DNA of 44,212 bases from NCBI GenBank assembly GCA_017881905.1, contig JADGQI010000019.1, positions 1 to 44,212 on the forward strand, read 5' to 3'. This document shows positions 36,102 through 44,212 of this stretch, in pieces. Every line of letters starts with the position of its first letter. Within the stretch, counting starts at the first letter, position 1. This DNA is from Chloroflexota bacterium (lineage in GTDB: Bacteria > Chloroflexota > Limnocylindria > Limnocylindrales > CSP1-4). The notes under the pieces were generated by a model that made no database searches, had not been told where the DNA came from, and worked only from the letters and a program-made list of their open reading frames with translations. The translations under genes and the position numbers were made by a program.

Positions 36102-37319
36102 TCAGGCGTCGCCCCTGAACTCCTTCCAGGCCGCCTCGACGAGGGCCGGATCGGCGAACAGCTCGTAGGCGGTCTGGGCCACGAGCGTCGCCGCCAGGAG
36201 GGTGACCTCGTCGGCACGCGGTGCGGCGGCCAGATCGCGGAACTCGATCGAGTGGCCCGGGACGCCCGGGTCGCAGATCGCGATCGACGGGTGGATCGTC
36301 GGGACGACGAAGCTGACGTTGCCCATGTCGCTGGAGCCGAGGTTGTCGACGGGCGGGTTGTCCTCCACCCCGTAGGCCTCCATGTTCGCCACGAAGCGCC
36401 GGTCGAGGGTCCGGTTGTGGTGCATCGTCGACGCCCCGCCCTCGAACACCACCTCGACGGTGCAGCCGGTCGCCAGCGCTGCTGCCTCGCACATCTGGCG
36501 GAAGCGATCGCGCATCTCGAGATACTCGTCCTCGCGCGGCGAGCGGACCATGAACCAGGCCTTTGCCCGGCTCGGGATGATGTTGGCGGCGGTCCCGCCC
36601 TCCCGGACGATCCCGTGGACCCGCGCGTCCGGGCGGAGCTGTTGGCGCCACAGGCCGACCGAGCTGAACAGGAGGATCAGCGCGTCGAGCGCGTTCCGGC
36701 CCATCCACGGGTCGGACGCGGCATGGGCCTGCTCCCCGTGGAACGTGACGTAGATGTCCTCGCTGGCGAGCAACCGGCATTCCACCCCGGTCACGTCGGA
36801 CGGGTGGTAGAGCAAGGCGGCGTCGAGATCCGCGAACAGGCCGTCGCGGATCATGATCCCCTTGCCCGACCCTCGTTCCTCGGCCGGCGTACCGAGGAAC
36901 ACGATCTCGCCCGGGAGCTCGGGCGCGAGGGTCGCGAGCGCGATGGCCGCTCCCACCCCGGACGCGGCCATCGAATTGTGCCCGCATCCGTGTCCGAGGC
37001 CCGGCAGGGCGTCGTACTCGGCGAGGATCCCGATCCTCGGCCGGCCCCCTCCCTGCCCGCCGGCCAGGCGGCCGCGCACCGCGGTCGCGAGGCTCCCGAC
37101 GGGATGCTCGACCGCGAACCCGTGGCGCGCGATCGTCTCCGCGACCCAGGCCGAGGCATGGATCTCCTCGAACGCCGGCTCCGGGTCGGCGTGGATCCGC
37201 TGCGACAGCCCGACGATCTCGTCCCGGTTGGCTTCGACCGCGGCCGCAAGCCGGCGTTTGGCATCGGCGAACGGCTCCGCCGGAGCGGTCGTCAGCAAGT
37301 CGAAGCGGTCGATGGTCAC
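36102..37319 (-). CDS. M20 family amidohydrolase
   Basis: GILAEYDALPGLGHGCGHNSMAASGVGAAIAL, GTPAEERGSGKGIMI, FHGEQAHAASDPWMGRNALDALI. Confidence 0.9.
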   Translation of the reverse strand: MTIDRFDLLTTAPAEPFADAKRRLAAAVEANRDEIVGLSQRIHADPEPAFEEIHASAWVAETIARHGFAVEHPVGSLATAVRGRLAGGQGGGRPRIGILAEYDALPGLGHGCGHNSMAASGVGAAIALATLAPELPGEIVFLGTPAEERGSGKGIMIRDGLFADLDAALLYHPSDVTGVECRLLASEDIYVTFHGEQAHAASDPWMGRNALDALILLFSSVGLWRQQLRPDARVHGIVREGGTAANIIPSRAKAWFMVRSPREDEYLEMRDRFRQMCEAAALATGCTVEVVFEGGASTMHHNRTLDRRFVANMEAYGVEDNPPVDNLGSSDMGNVSFVVPTIHPSIAICDPGVPGHSIEFRDLAAAPRADEVTLLAATLVAQTAYELFADPALVEAAWKEFRGDA

Positions 37320-37348
37320 GGGTAGCTCCTCCAGGATCCGGCCGGCGA

Positions 37349-37723
37349 TCAGCGCTCGGCCGACAGGGTCGCCTCGGCGACCGACACGATGACGACGACG
37401 AACAGGGCGATCGGCAGGCTGAACGCCCCCTGCAGGCGAAGCACGATGAAGACCGCGACGACCACCGCGACCCAGGCGCCGCGGCGGACGGCACGGATCC
37501 AGTCTCCGCGATAGGCGATCCTGCCGTGTCGCCCGAAGACCACCAGCCAGAACAGCGGGACGCAGGTCAGCCCCACGGCGATCCCCATCAGACCCGCCCC
37601 GAGCAAGCCGGCCGAGGGATCCGCCCGCGGGTCGCGGGTCGTCACGACGAGGCCGACGGCGACCCAGGCGATCGCCGCGAGGCCGAACAGCGCGAGGTTG
37701 ATCGTGCGATCGCGTGGGTCCAT
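37349..37723 (-). CDS. Small integral membrane protein, function unknown
   Basis: About four hydrophobic segments (e.g. INLALFGLAAIAWVAVGLVV, IALFVVVIVSVAEATL). Confidence 0.65.
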   Translation of the reverse strand: MDPRDRTINLALFGLAAIAWVAVGLVVTTRDPRADPSAGLLGAGLMGIAVGLTCVPLFWLVVFGRHGRIAYRGDWIRAVRRGAWVAVVVAVFIVLRLQGAFSLPIALFVVVIVSVAEATLSAER

Positions 37724-37731
37724 CGAGCTGG

Positions 37732-37737
37732 AGTCTA
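37732..37737 (-). promoter_or_regulatory. -10-like element, leaderless geometry, membrane protein gene
   Basis: Minus strand TAGACT (37737-37732), 8 nt (CCAGCTCG), ATG at 37723. Confidence 0.4.
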
Positions 37738-37771
37738 GTCGGGCACGGGGTCGCGGCGTCGATGGCGGACC

Positions 37772-38575
37772 TCAGGCCAACGCCCCTTCGATGTCTGAGA
37801 GTCGCTCGAGCCTGAGGTCCTCGCGCGCCCGATCGTCGCCGTGACTGACCGGGAAGGGCGAGTCGCTCGTCTCGGCCGGCAGGTAGGCGGCCAGCCAGCC
37901 GGCCCCTTTTGCGCCGACGATGTCGGCCGCCCAGTCGTCACCCACGTGGAGGATCATGCTCGGTGAGGTCCCGAGGAGATGCTCGGCCGCGCGGAAGAAC
38001 CGGGCGTCGGGTTTGATCGTGCCGACCCGCTCCGACACGACCACGGCCGTCAGATGCGGCTTCCAGCCGGCAACCTCGACGAACCGGTCGATCGTCGCCG
38101 CCAGCGGCCAGTTCGAGCAGATCCCGAGGGCGAATCGTGCGGCCAGCCGTTGGAGCATCGGGCCGACCTCCGGCGGGACCCGGACCGTGGCCACGAACGA
38201 TGCGGTGTACGTCCCCAGCGCGAACCCCACCTCCTCCGGCGTGCTGTAGCCGGCGGCTGCCGTGTCGTCCCACGTCGATCCGGCTGCCGGAACGGGCATC
38301 CCGCGCATCCGGGCGAGGACGCGGATGCTCCGCTGGGCGAGGTCCACCTCGCGCATCCGCGGGACTTCCTCGGCGAACTGGCGGTCGCGCTCCTCCGCCC
38401 ACGCCTGGGCGAAGGCCCCTTCGTCGAACGGCCCGCACCGTCGGGCGACCTCCGCGGTGGTCAGACCCACCACGACCCGCAGATCGGCTCTCGTCACCGG
38501 GACGAGGGTGTTGCCGAAGTCGAAGCTGATCGTGCGGACCGCCTCCGACAGGCGGCCCGGCGGCGCGTCCGTCAC
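37772..38575 (-). CDS. HAD family hydrolase
   Basis: ISFDFGNTLVPVTRADL, ALGICSNWP, GTIKPDARFFRAAEHLLG, ILHVGDDWAADIVGAKGAGW. Confidence 0.88.
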   Translation of the reverse strand: MTDAPPGRLSEAVRTISFDFGNTLVPVTRADLRVVVGLTTAEVARRCGPFDEGAFAQAWAEERDRQFAEEVPRMREVDLAQRSIRVLARMRGMPVPAAGSTWDDTAAAGYSTPEEVGFALGTYTASFVATVRVPPEVGPMLQRLAARFALGICSNWPLAATIDRFVEVAGWKPHLTAVVVSERVGTIKPDARFFRAAEHLLGTSPSMILHVGDDWAADIVGAKGAGWLAAYLPAETSDSPFPVSHGDDRAREDLRLERLSDIEGALA

Positions 38576-41500
38576 CGAGCCACGCTCGACGGGCAGATGT
38601 CGCGGAACGGGCAGTAGGAGCAGGCCATCAGGTCCGGCGTCGCGTCGAAGGCGCGTGCCCGGATACCGGCCGCGGCGGCGGCGATCTTGAGGCGGGCCTT
38701 GGTCAGCCGCTTGTCGTCCACGACCGCGCGACCGATCAGCCCCGTCTCGAGGAAGTGGAGCTGGACCGCGTCGGGTCGCTGGCCGGTCATGGCCTCGTAG
38801 CCCATCGCGTAGATCGTCAGCTGCAGCGAGTCGCGAGCGCGCTGCCGCGCCTTGGCGGGGTCGCGGACATCGCTCGACTTGTAATCGGTGATCGTCACCC
38901 GCTCGCGCGGCAGCAACGGGAGGACCGGCTCGACCACGTCGGCCACCGGTCCGGCCACCTCCTCCGTGCGGGACGGCGGACCGGACGGACCGACTCCCTC
39001 CTGATCGTCCGGATCGATCGGCTCGACGTCCACCCGGTCCCAGCGACCCCGGATGCGGTCCCCGTCCAGGCTGAACGAGAAGTCCCGCTCGACGTACGCC
39101 GGCACGACCCTACCGGGCCGGAGCTGGTCCGCCCGGAACCGGTGCAGGGCCGCCTTGCCAGCCGCCAGCCGGGCATCCTCGTGCTCGCGGGTCAGGAAGC
39201 CCTCGCTCGTCCACGCCGCGTCGAGCGAGGCTTCGAGCTCCTCCTCGGTCATGATCGTGCCCCGCGCCTGGCGCCGATGGAACTCCTGGACCGCGCGGTG
39301 GAGCGCGGCGCCGTAGATCAGCGAATGGTGCGGCGCGACGGGGATGCGCGCGACGTGCGCGTACTTGTACTTGCGCGGGCAGGTCAGGTAATCGTCGACC
39401 TGGTAGAAGCTGAGCGACAGCGGTTCGTCGATCGGTCGTCGGGCGGCCGCGACGGGTGCACCCGGGGCAGCGAAGCCGGTCAGGCGCTCAAGCGGTCCGC
39501 TCGAGGTCGAGGGACGCACGTCGCCGTCCACACGAGGCAGATCGAGCGCCTCGAGGACGAAGGGCGAGACGCGCCGGACCCGGCGCCCGGCGTAGTCGGC
39601 CGCGCTGGTCATGATCAGCTCGTCCCGGGCCCGGGTCATCCCGACATAGAACAGGCGGCGTTCTTCGCGCAGGTGCGCGTCCCCGCCGGCGGTGGCCTCG
39701 CCGCCCAGCAGCTCCGCGGGGACCGCCAGCGGGTCCCGTCGATCGGCGGCCGGGAAGCGCCCGTCGACGAGGCCGAGAAGGTAGACGGTCGGGAACTCGA
39801 GTCCTTTCGCCTTGTGCACGGTCAGCACGGCGACCGCGTCGGCTGCGCCGTCCAGCTCGACCGTCGGCGGGTCGTCGCCCGCCTCGACCAGGGTCGCCAG
39901 GTGGCCCGCCAGGGACGAGCATCGATCGTCGGCGAGGAGCGTCGACCGGGCCCGGACGATGTCGAAGAATCGCGCCACGTTCTGGAGCGCTTCGTCGGCG
40001 CCGGTGCCGCTCGCCGCGGCCAGCCTGGCCAGGAGCCCCGAGCCCTTCAGGAACGCGTAGAGCAGCTCGCCCGCGGGCCGCCGGTGCGCGAGCTCGCTGT
40101 AGCCACGGAGGTCCGCGACCAGCCTGGTGACCGCCGCCCGCGAGGCCGGGGCGAGGCGGAGCAGGCCCGGCTGGCGATCGAGCTCCTGGAGCACGGCCCA
40201 CAGCGTCCGGTTCCGGCGTCGCGCGGACGCCGTGATGTCCGTGAGGTCCTCGCCGCTCAACCCGTAGACCTCGGACGCCGCGAGGGCGTACACGTCGACA
40301 CTCGAGTCGAGATCGGCCATGACCCGCAGGAACGTCATGAGCAGCCGGACCTCTGGCCGAGCGTACAGTCCGGAAGCCCCGGAGAACCGCCACGGCACGC
40401 CCGCCACGTTGAGGCTGCGCAGGATCCCGTCGGCCTCCGCGTTCGAGCGGACGAGGACGGCGTGAACGCCCGGTGCTGCCCCCGCCGAGATCCGCCCGGC
40501 GATCTCGCCGGCGACCCAGTCCGCCTCGTCGGATCCGGTCGCGAAGGCCTGGTGCCGCACCGCGGCGGCGCGCCGTCCGGCCGGCGGTTCCGGACGTTGG
40601 GCCCGGAGCCGCTTGTCGATCCCCGCCTGGACCTCGAGGCGCTCCGGATCGTTGAACCGGATGAGTCGATGGCTCGCGGCGAGGATGGCGGCCCGCGATC
40701 GGTAATTCCGTCGAAGAACGGTGATCGTCGGGCGCGGGACACGCTCCCGGAACTCGATGAGGTTGCTCATCGCCGCACCACGGAACCGGTAGATCGACTG
40801 ATCGTCGTCGCCCACCACGGTCACGTTCCGGGACGGTGCCGCGATCAGCTCGACCAGCTCGGCCTGGGCGCGGTTCGTGTCCTGGAACTCGTCGACCAGG
40901 ATGTATCGGAACCGCCGCTGGATCTCCGAGCGAGCGGCCGCGGAGGTGCGCACCAGCCGAAGAGCGAGCGACACCTGGTCTCCGAAGTCGATGAACCCGG
41001 CGGCCTCCATGAGCGCCTGGTAGCGCGCGAAGGCACGGGCGAGCTCGAGCCGACGTGCGGCGTCTTCCACGGCCGCCTCGGCGGCGTCCCGGGCATCGTC
41101 GGACGGGTCGGTCTCGTCCGCGAGTTCGGCCAGCAGCTCGGCCTCGCCGGCCGCTCGATCCGCATGGGCGAGGTATGTCGCCGGGTCGACGTCCTCGTCC
41201 TTGAGCCTGCTGAAGTGCGTCGCGAGCGCCCCCAGGAAGCGCGTCGGGTCCCCGAGCGGCCGGTAGCGCTCGAGGTCGAAGTCGAACAGCCGATCGCGCA
41301 GGAAGATCACGACTTCGGCGCGCGACAGGACCCGGAGGTCCGGCGCGAGACCGATCTCGAGCGCGTACTCGCGGATGAGCCGGTCCCCGAAGGCATGGAA
41401 CGTCGAGATCGCGGTGTCCGTGTAGCCGTACGGCACGAGCCGGTCGACCCGCGTCTGCATCTCGGCGGCCGCGCGGTCGGTGAAGGTCAGGGCGAGGATC

Positions 41501-41820
41501 TCCGACGGGCGAGCCCGCCGCGTCGCGATCAACCAGGCGATCCGCCGGGTGACGACCTGCGTCTTGCCCGTCCCCGCGCCCGCGACGACGAGCTGGGGAC
41601 CGTCCCCGTGGGTCACGGCCCGGAGCTGCTCCGGGTTGAGCCCGCCGAGCAGGCCCTCGAGGCCCGATCCGGGATCCGGGCGGCCGGCTGACGTCTCGCC
41701 CCCGAGCGATCCGGCCCAGACCGGGATCTGCTCGAGGGGTCGGACCGATCGCCGACGGCCCGAGCGGGTGGTCACGCGGCCGGCCGATCGTCGGTCCGTG
41801 GTCGGGGTACGAGGGGGCAT
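38572..41820 (-). CDS. UvrD/Rep-family DNA helicase fused to C-terminal RecB/AddB-type Fe-S nuclease
   Basis: LNPEQLRAVTHGDGPQLVVAGAGTGKTQVV, ILVDEFQDTNRAQ, VVGDDDQSIYRFRGA, VLTVHKAKGLEFPTVYL; nuclease ITDYKSSD, QLTIYAMGYEAMTG; Cys in YLTCPRKYKYAHV plus CSYCPFRDIC. Confidence 0.9.
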   Translation of the reverse strand: MPPRTPTTDRRSAGRVTTRSGRRRSVRPLEQIPVWAGSLGGETSAGRPDPGSGLEGLLGGLNPEQLRAVTHGDGPQLVVAGAGTGKTQVVTRRIAWLIATRRARPSEILALTFTDRAAAEMQTRVDRLVPYGYTDTAISTFHAFGDRLIREYALEIGLAPDLRVLSRAEVVIFLRDRLFDFDLERYRPLGDPTRFLGALATHFSRLKDEDVDPATYLAHADRAAGEAELLAELADETDPSDDARDAAEAAVEDAARRLELARAFARYQALMEAAGFIDFGDQVSLALRLVRTSAAARSEIQRRFRYILVDEFQDTNRAQAELVELIAAPSRNVTVVGDDDQSIYRFRGAAMSNLIEFRERVPRPTITVLRRNYRSRAAILAASHRLIRFNDPERLEVQAGIDKRLRAQRPEPPAGRRAAAVRHQAFATGSDEADWVAGEIAGRISAGAAPGVHAVLVRSNAEADGILRSLNVAGVPWRFSGASGLYARPEVRLLMTFLRVMADLDSSVDVYALAASEVYGLSGEDLTDITASARRRNRTLWAVLQELDRQPGLLRLAPASRAAVTRLVADLRGYSELAHRRPAGELLYAFLKGSGLLARLAAASGTGADEALQNVARFFDIVRARSTLLADDRCSSLAGHLATLVEAGDDPPTVELDGAADAVAVLTVHKAKGLEFPTVYLLGLVDGRFPAADRRDPLAVPAELLGGEATAGGDAHLREERRLFYVGMTRARDELIMTSAADYAGRRVRRVSPFVLEALDLPRVDGDVRPSTSSGPLERLTGFAAPGAPVAAARRPIDEPLSLSFYQVDDYLTCPRKYKYAHVARIPVAPHHSLIYGAALHRAVQEFHRRQARGTIMTEEELEASLDAAWTSEGFLTREHEDARLAAGKAALHRFRADQLRPGRVVPAYVERDFSFSLDGDRIRGRWDRVDVEPIDPDDQEGVGPSGPPSRTEEVAGPVADVVEPVLPLLPRERVTITDYKSSDVRDPAKARQRARDSLQLTIYAMGYEAMTGQRPDAVQLHFLETGLIGRAVVDDKRLTKARLKIAAAAAGIRARAFDATPDLMACSYCPFRDICPSSVAR

Positions 41821-41871
41821 GGGGCCACGATGCCGGGCGGTCGTGACAGCTCGCGCGTCACGCCGGCTCGG

Positions 41872-42414
41872 TCACCGCCCGCCGACGCCGGCAGCGGCGC
41901 GATCGGCCAGGGCGACGCGCCCCGCCACCGCGGCTCGGGCGAGTCTGAGCGCCTCGGCCTCCTCGTCGGACAGGGTCGCCTCCGGGCGCCCGCCCGCGAC
42001 GGCCTTGGCGTAGATCCGGGTGCCGCCACGCGCGTGGAGGCTGCTGACGATGACCCCGTCGTCGTCGGCGTCGAGCAAGGCCAGGGCGAAGCTCTGGTTG
42101 CTCCCGGTGTCCTCGAACGGGTTGAACCGGACCAGGCCGATCCGCTGGAACGCCTTGCGACCGCTCGCCTCGAGGGCGCTCGTCCGACCCGTCAACCGCT
42201 CGACGGCCGCGGAGACCTCGACGACGCGACCGAGATGCGCCTCGAGCACCGCCTGCAGGCTCCGTCCGTCCTCGCCCCGGGTCAGTGCATCGAGGCGCCG
42301 GCCGACGTCCGTTGCCCGCCGAACGGCCAGGACGGCGACGCCGAGCGCGACCAGCAACCCGATCACGAGCACCGCGACGACGACGCCGAGGTTGTCCTGG
42401 ATGAACGTGGTCAC
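41872..42414 (-). CDS. DUF4446 family protein
   Basis: N-terminal TM, coiled coil, then FNPFEDTGSNQSFALALLDADDDGVIVSSLHARGGTRIYAKAV. Confidence 0.85.
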   Translation of the reverse strand: MTTFIQDNLGVVVAVLVIGLLVALGVAVLAVRRATDVGRRLDALTRGEDGRSLQAVLEAHLGRVVEVSAAVERLTGRTSALEASGRKAFQRIGLVRFNPFEDTGSNQSFALALLDADDDGVIVSSLHARGGTRIYAKAVAGGRPEATLSDEEAEALRLARAAVAGRVALADRAAAGVGGR

Positions 42415-42564
42415 GGGGTCGTTCGCGCGCCTCCGGTGGGGATCGCCCGAGTCTAGCAGGTGGTCCGACGCGGGCGACCCGGCGGTCCGGTGGTATCCTC
42501 CCGCCGGCGGCCTCTCGGATGACCACGGTCCGGACGCCAGATCCTCCGGAGGACCCTCGAGCCG

Positions 42565-42921
42565 ATGGCCAAGCGAGCGCGCGGCGCCCCCAGCCGCCCC
42601 GGCCAGCGTCGCGCGACCCAGCGCAGCGGCCCACGGCCGACCAAGGCGTCACCCGCCCCGGGCGTCACGAGCCCGCCCCCGGCGCCCGCAGAGGTCGCCC
42701 CCGCCGACGCCGCCGTCGCGGCGCCCGGGCCCCGGACCCCGACCCGCAACCGCGTCCGCCCATCGTCGGTCGCCTCCGACGCCTTCGTGGCCGAGGAGAC
42801 CGAGGAATACCGATACGTCGTCGCGGACGTCCGCCGGATCGTCGTCGTCGCGGCCGGGATGTTCGGCATCATGGCCGTCCTGTTCGTGCTCATCGACCTG
42901 ACCGGCGCCATTCACCTCTGA
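42565..42921 (+). CDS. Small hypothetical protein with Ala/Pro-rich N-terminus and one C-terminal TM
   Basis: VRRIVVVAAGMFGIMAVLFVLIDLTGAIHL; codon-biased ORF. Confidence 0.6.
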   Translation: MAKRARGAPSRPGQRRATQRSGPRPTKASPAPGVTSPPPAPAEVAPADAAVAAPGPRTPTRNRVRPSSVASDAFVAEETEEYRYVVADVRRIVVVAAGMFGIMAVLFVLIDLTGAIHL

Positions 42922-43040
42922 CCCCGGTCGCACCGGCATCGGCCGGCCGTCGGCCCAGGCATCCCCCGAACGACCTATAGCAGGCGACGATCGCCCACCG
43001 TACGGTCACGCTCCGCACCCGAGCGTTTCAAGAGAGCGTC

Positions 43041-44212
43041 GTGGCCAACCTCCAGCCCGAACACGTCAGCCGTCGGTCGACCCTCCTCATCCTCGTCTTC
43101 GCGGCGAGCCTGACCCTGGTCGCGCTGACGACGGTCGCCCTGGTCTGGATCGAGTCCGCGAACCTGACCGACGCCGCGATCGCGAGCTCGGTCACGTCGG
43201 ACACCTCGCTCGTTCGCGGATTCACGGCGACGTTGAAGCTCGAGGCGGGCGACCTGACGAGGGCGGGCGTCAACGATGCTCGTGCGACCGACATCGAGGA
43301 GGCGATCGCCGCGATCATCGATCGATCGCCGACCGGCATCGGGTCGTCCGGGATCGTCCACGTGAAGATCTGGGCACCCGATGGGACCGTCCTGTTCAGC
43401 GAGCGGCGCGACCTGCGGGGCACGTTCATCGGCGCCGACGAGGACATCACCGACGCCATCGACGGCAAGCCGGTGCCCACCACCATCGAGGACGCCGGCA
43501 AGGGCGAGGCCGCGACCTCCGTCCTGCCCCCCGGGACGAAGGTCCTCGAGGAGTACATCCCGATCCCCATCGGCGGGACCGTGTCGTCCGTCTTCGAGAT
43601 CTACCGCGACGCGGCACCGATCCTCGCCGCGGTCGACCGGAACCGTCGCGACGTCCTCGCCGTGACGCTCGGCGCGGCAGCGGTCCTGTCGATCCTCCTG
43701 TTCCTGATCTTCCGCGCGGCCCAGGCCCGCCTGACCCGCCAGACCGCCGCGTTGCTCGAAGCCAGCCGGAGCGACGCCCTGACCGGGCTGCTCAACCACG
43801 GCACGGCGGTGGCCAGCCTCGCCGGCGCACTGGAAGCCACCCGCGGATCGGGCGCCCCGGTCGGGGTCGCGCTCGTCGATGTCGATAACTTCCGGCTCCT
43901 CAACGAGACCTACGGCCATCCAGCGGGCGATCGCGCCCTGGTCGAACTGGCCCGGATCCTCCGGGGCGAGCTGCCGGCCCGGACCGCGCTCGGACGCTAC
44001 GGTCCCGACGAGTTCATCGTGGTCACGACCCCGCCCGACAGCCACGACCTCGAACCGGCCATCGGCCGGCTGCGGGTCCGGGTGGCCGAGCTGGCGCTCC
44101 AGTTCGGCACGTCGGAACGGCTTCCGGTCACGATCAGCGCGGGCGTCTGCTACTCGCCGCTCAACGGCGAAGCGGCCACGGAGCTGCTGGCCGTCGCGAC
44201 GGGGGCCCTGAC
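43041..44212 (+). CDS. Membrane GGDEF-domain protein (diguanylate cyclase-like), truncated at right edge
   Basis: GTG start; manual translation VANLQPEHVSRRSTLLILVFAASLTLVALTTVALVW..., second TM AVTLGAAAVLSILLFLIF, then SDALTGLLNHGTA...ALVDVDNFRLLNETYGHPAGDRAL...LGRYGPDEFIVV. Absent from ORF track. Confidence 0.85.
   Translation, partial: MANLQPEHVSRRSTLLILVFAASLTLVALTTVALVWIESANLTDAAIASSVTSDTSLVRGFTATLKLEAGDLTRAGVNDARATDIEEAIAAIIDRSPTGIGSSGIVHVKIWAPDGTVLFSERRDLRGTFIGADEDITDAIDGKPVPTTIEDAGKGEAATSVLPPGTKVLEEYIPIPIGGTVSSVFEIYRDAAPILAAVDRNRRDVLAVTLGAAAVLSILLFLIFRAAQARLTRQTAALLEASRSDALTGLLNHGTAVASLAGALEATRGSGAPVGVALVDVDNFRLLNETYGHPAGDRALVELARILRGELPARTALGRYGPDEFIVVTTPPDSHDLEPAIGRLRVRVAELALQFGTSERLPVTISAGVCYSPLNGEAATELLAVATGAL

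Noticed and set aside
38755-41691. 978-aa plus-strand ORF
   Set aside because: Antisense to the UvrD-nuclease gene; shadow ORF with no motifs.
42481-42500. GGTGGTATCCTCCC as a second T-box-like element
   Set aside because: Lacks the ACC core and surrounding conserved residues; more likely a TATCCT -10-like or chance sequence.
1-44212. Prophage, transposon, toxin-antitoxin or known defence system
   Set aside because: No integrase, transposase, terminase, restriction-modification, Cas or small TA gene pair was recognized; the helicase/nuclease genes fit DNA repair families better.

Overview
GC-rich bacterial chromosomal window, fully packed with genes. No rRNA, CRISPR array, prophage or insertion sequence was seen. 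Gene style suggests an uncultured Chloroflexota-type genome, but that placement is inference only. I call 41 protein-coding genes (two truncated at the window edges) and one tRNA-Met(CAU). Three of these features are missing from the ORF track: an inorganic pyrophosphatase N-terminus (1-116, -), the tRNA (5053-5127, -), and a GTG-started diguanylate-cyclase-like gene running off the right edge (43041-44212, +). Housekeeping genes: ftsH (TTG start), ftsB-like, ychF, murI, a YegS-like lipid kinase and a UvrD helicase/Fe-S nuclease fusion. Accessory content of interest: (i) a translationally coupled mrfA-mrfB-like DNA-repair pair; (ii) a GntR/ABC importer operon bracketed by two glycerophosphodiester phosphodiesterases and lacking an ATPase; (iii) a tightly overlapping SIS/GNAT/TIM-barrel/PHP operon divergent from a GH38 alpha-mannosidase with a convergent PfkB kinase, a candidate undescribed sugar-catabolic locus. 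Non-coding structure: a 13-bp tandem repeat that puts stop codons in all three frames after mrfB; a duplicated stop-codon segment at the end of ychF; several -10 boxes only 6-8 nt from start codons, suggesting leaderless transcripts; a palindrome filling the 24-bp gap between divergent starts; and a structured leader with a T-box-like string before an agmatinase-family gene. All family calls come from reading motifs; no database search was run.
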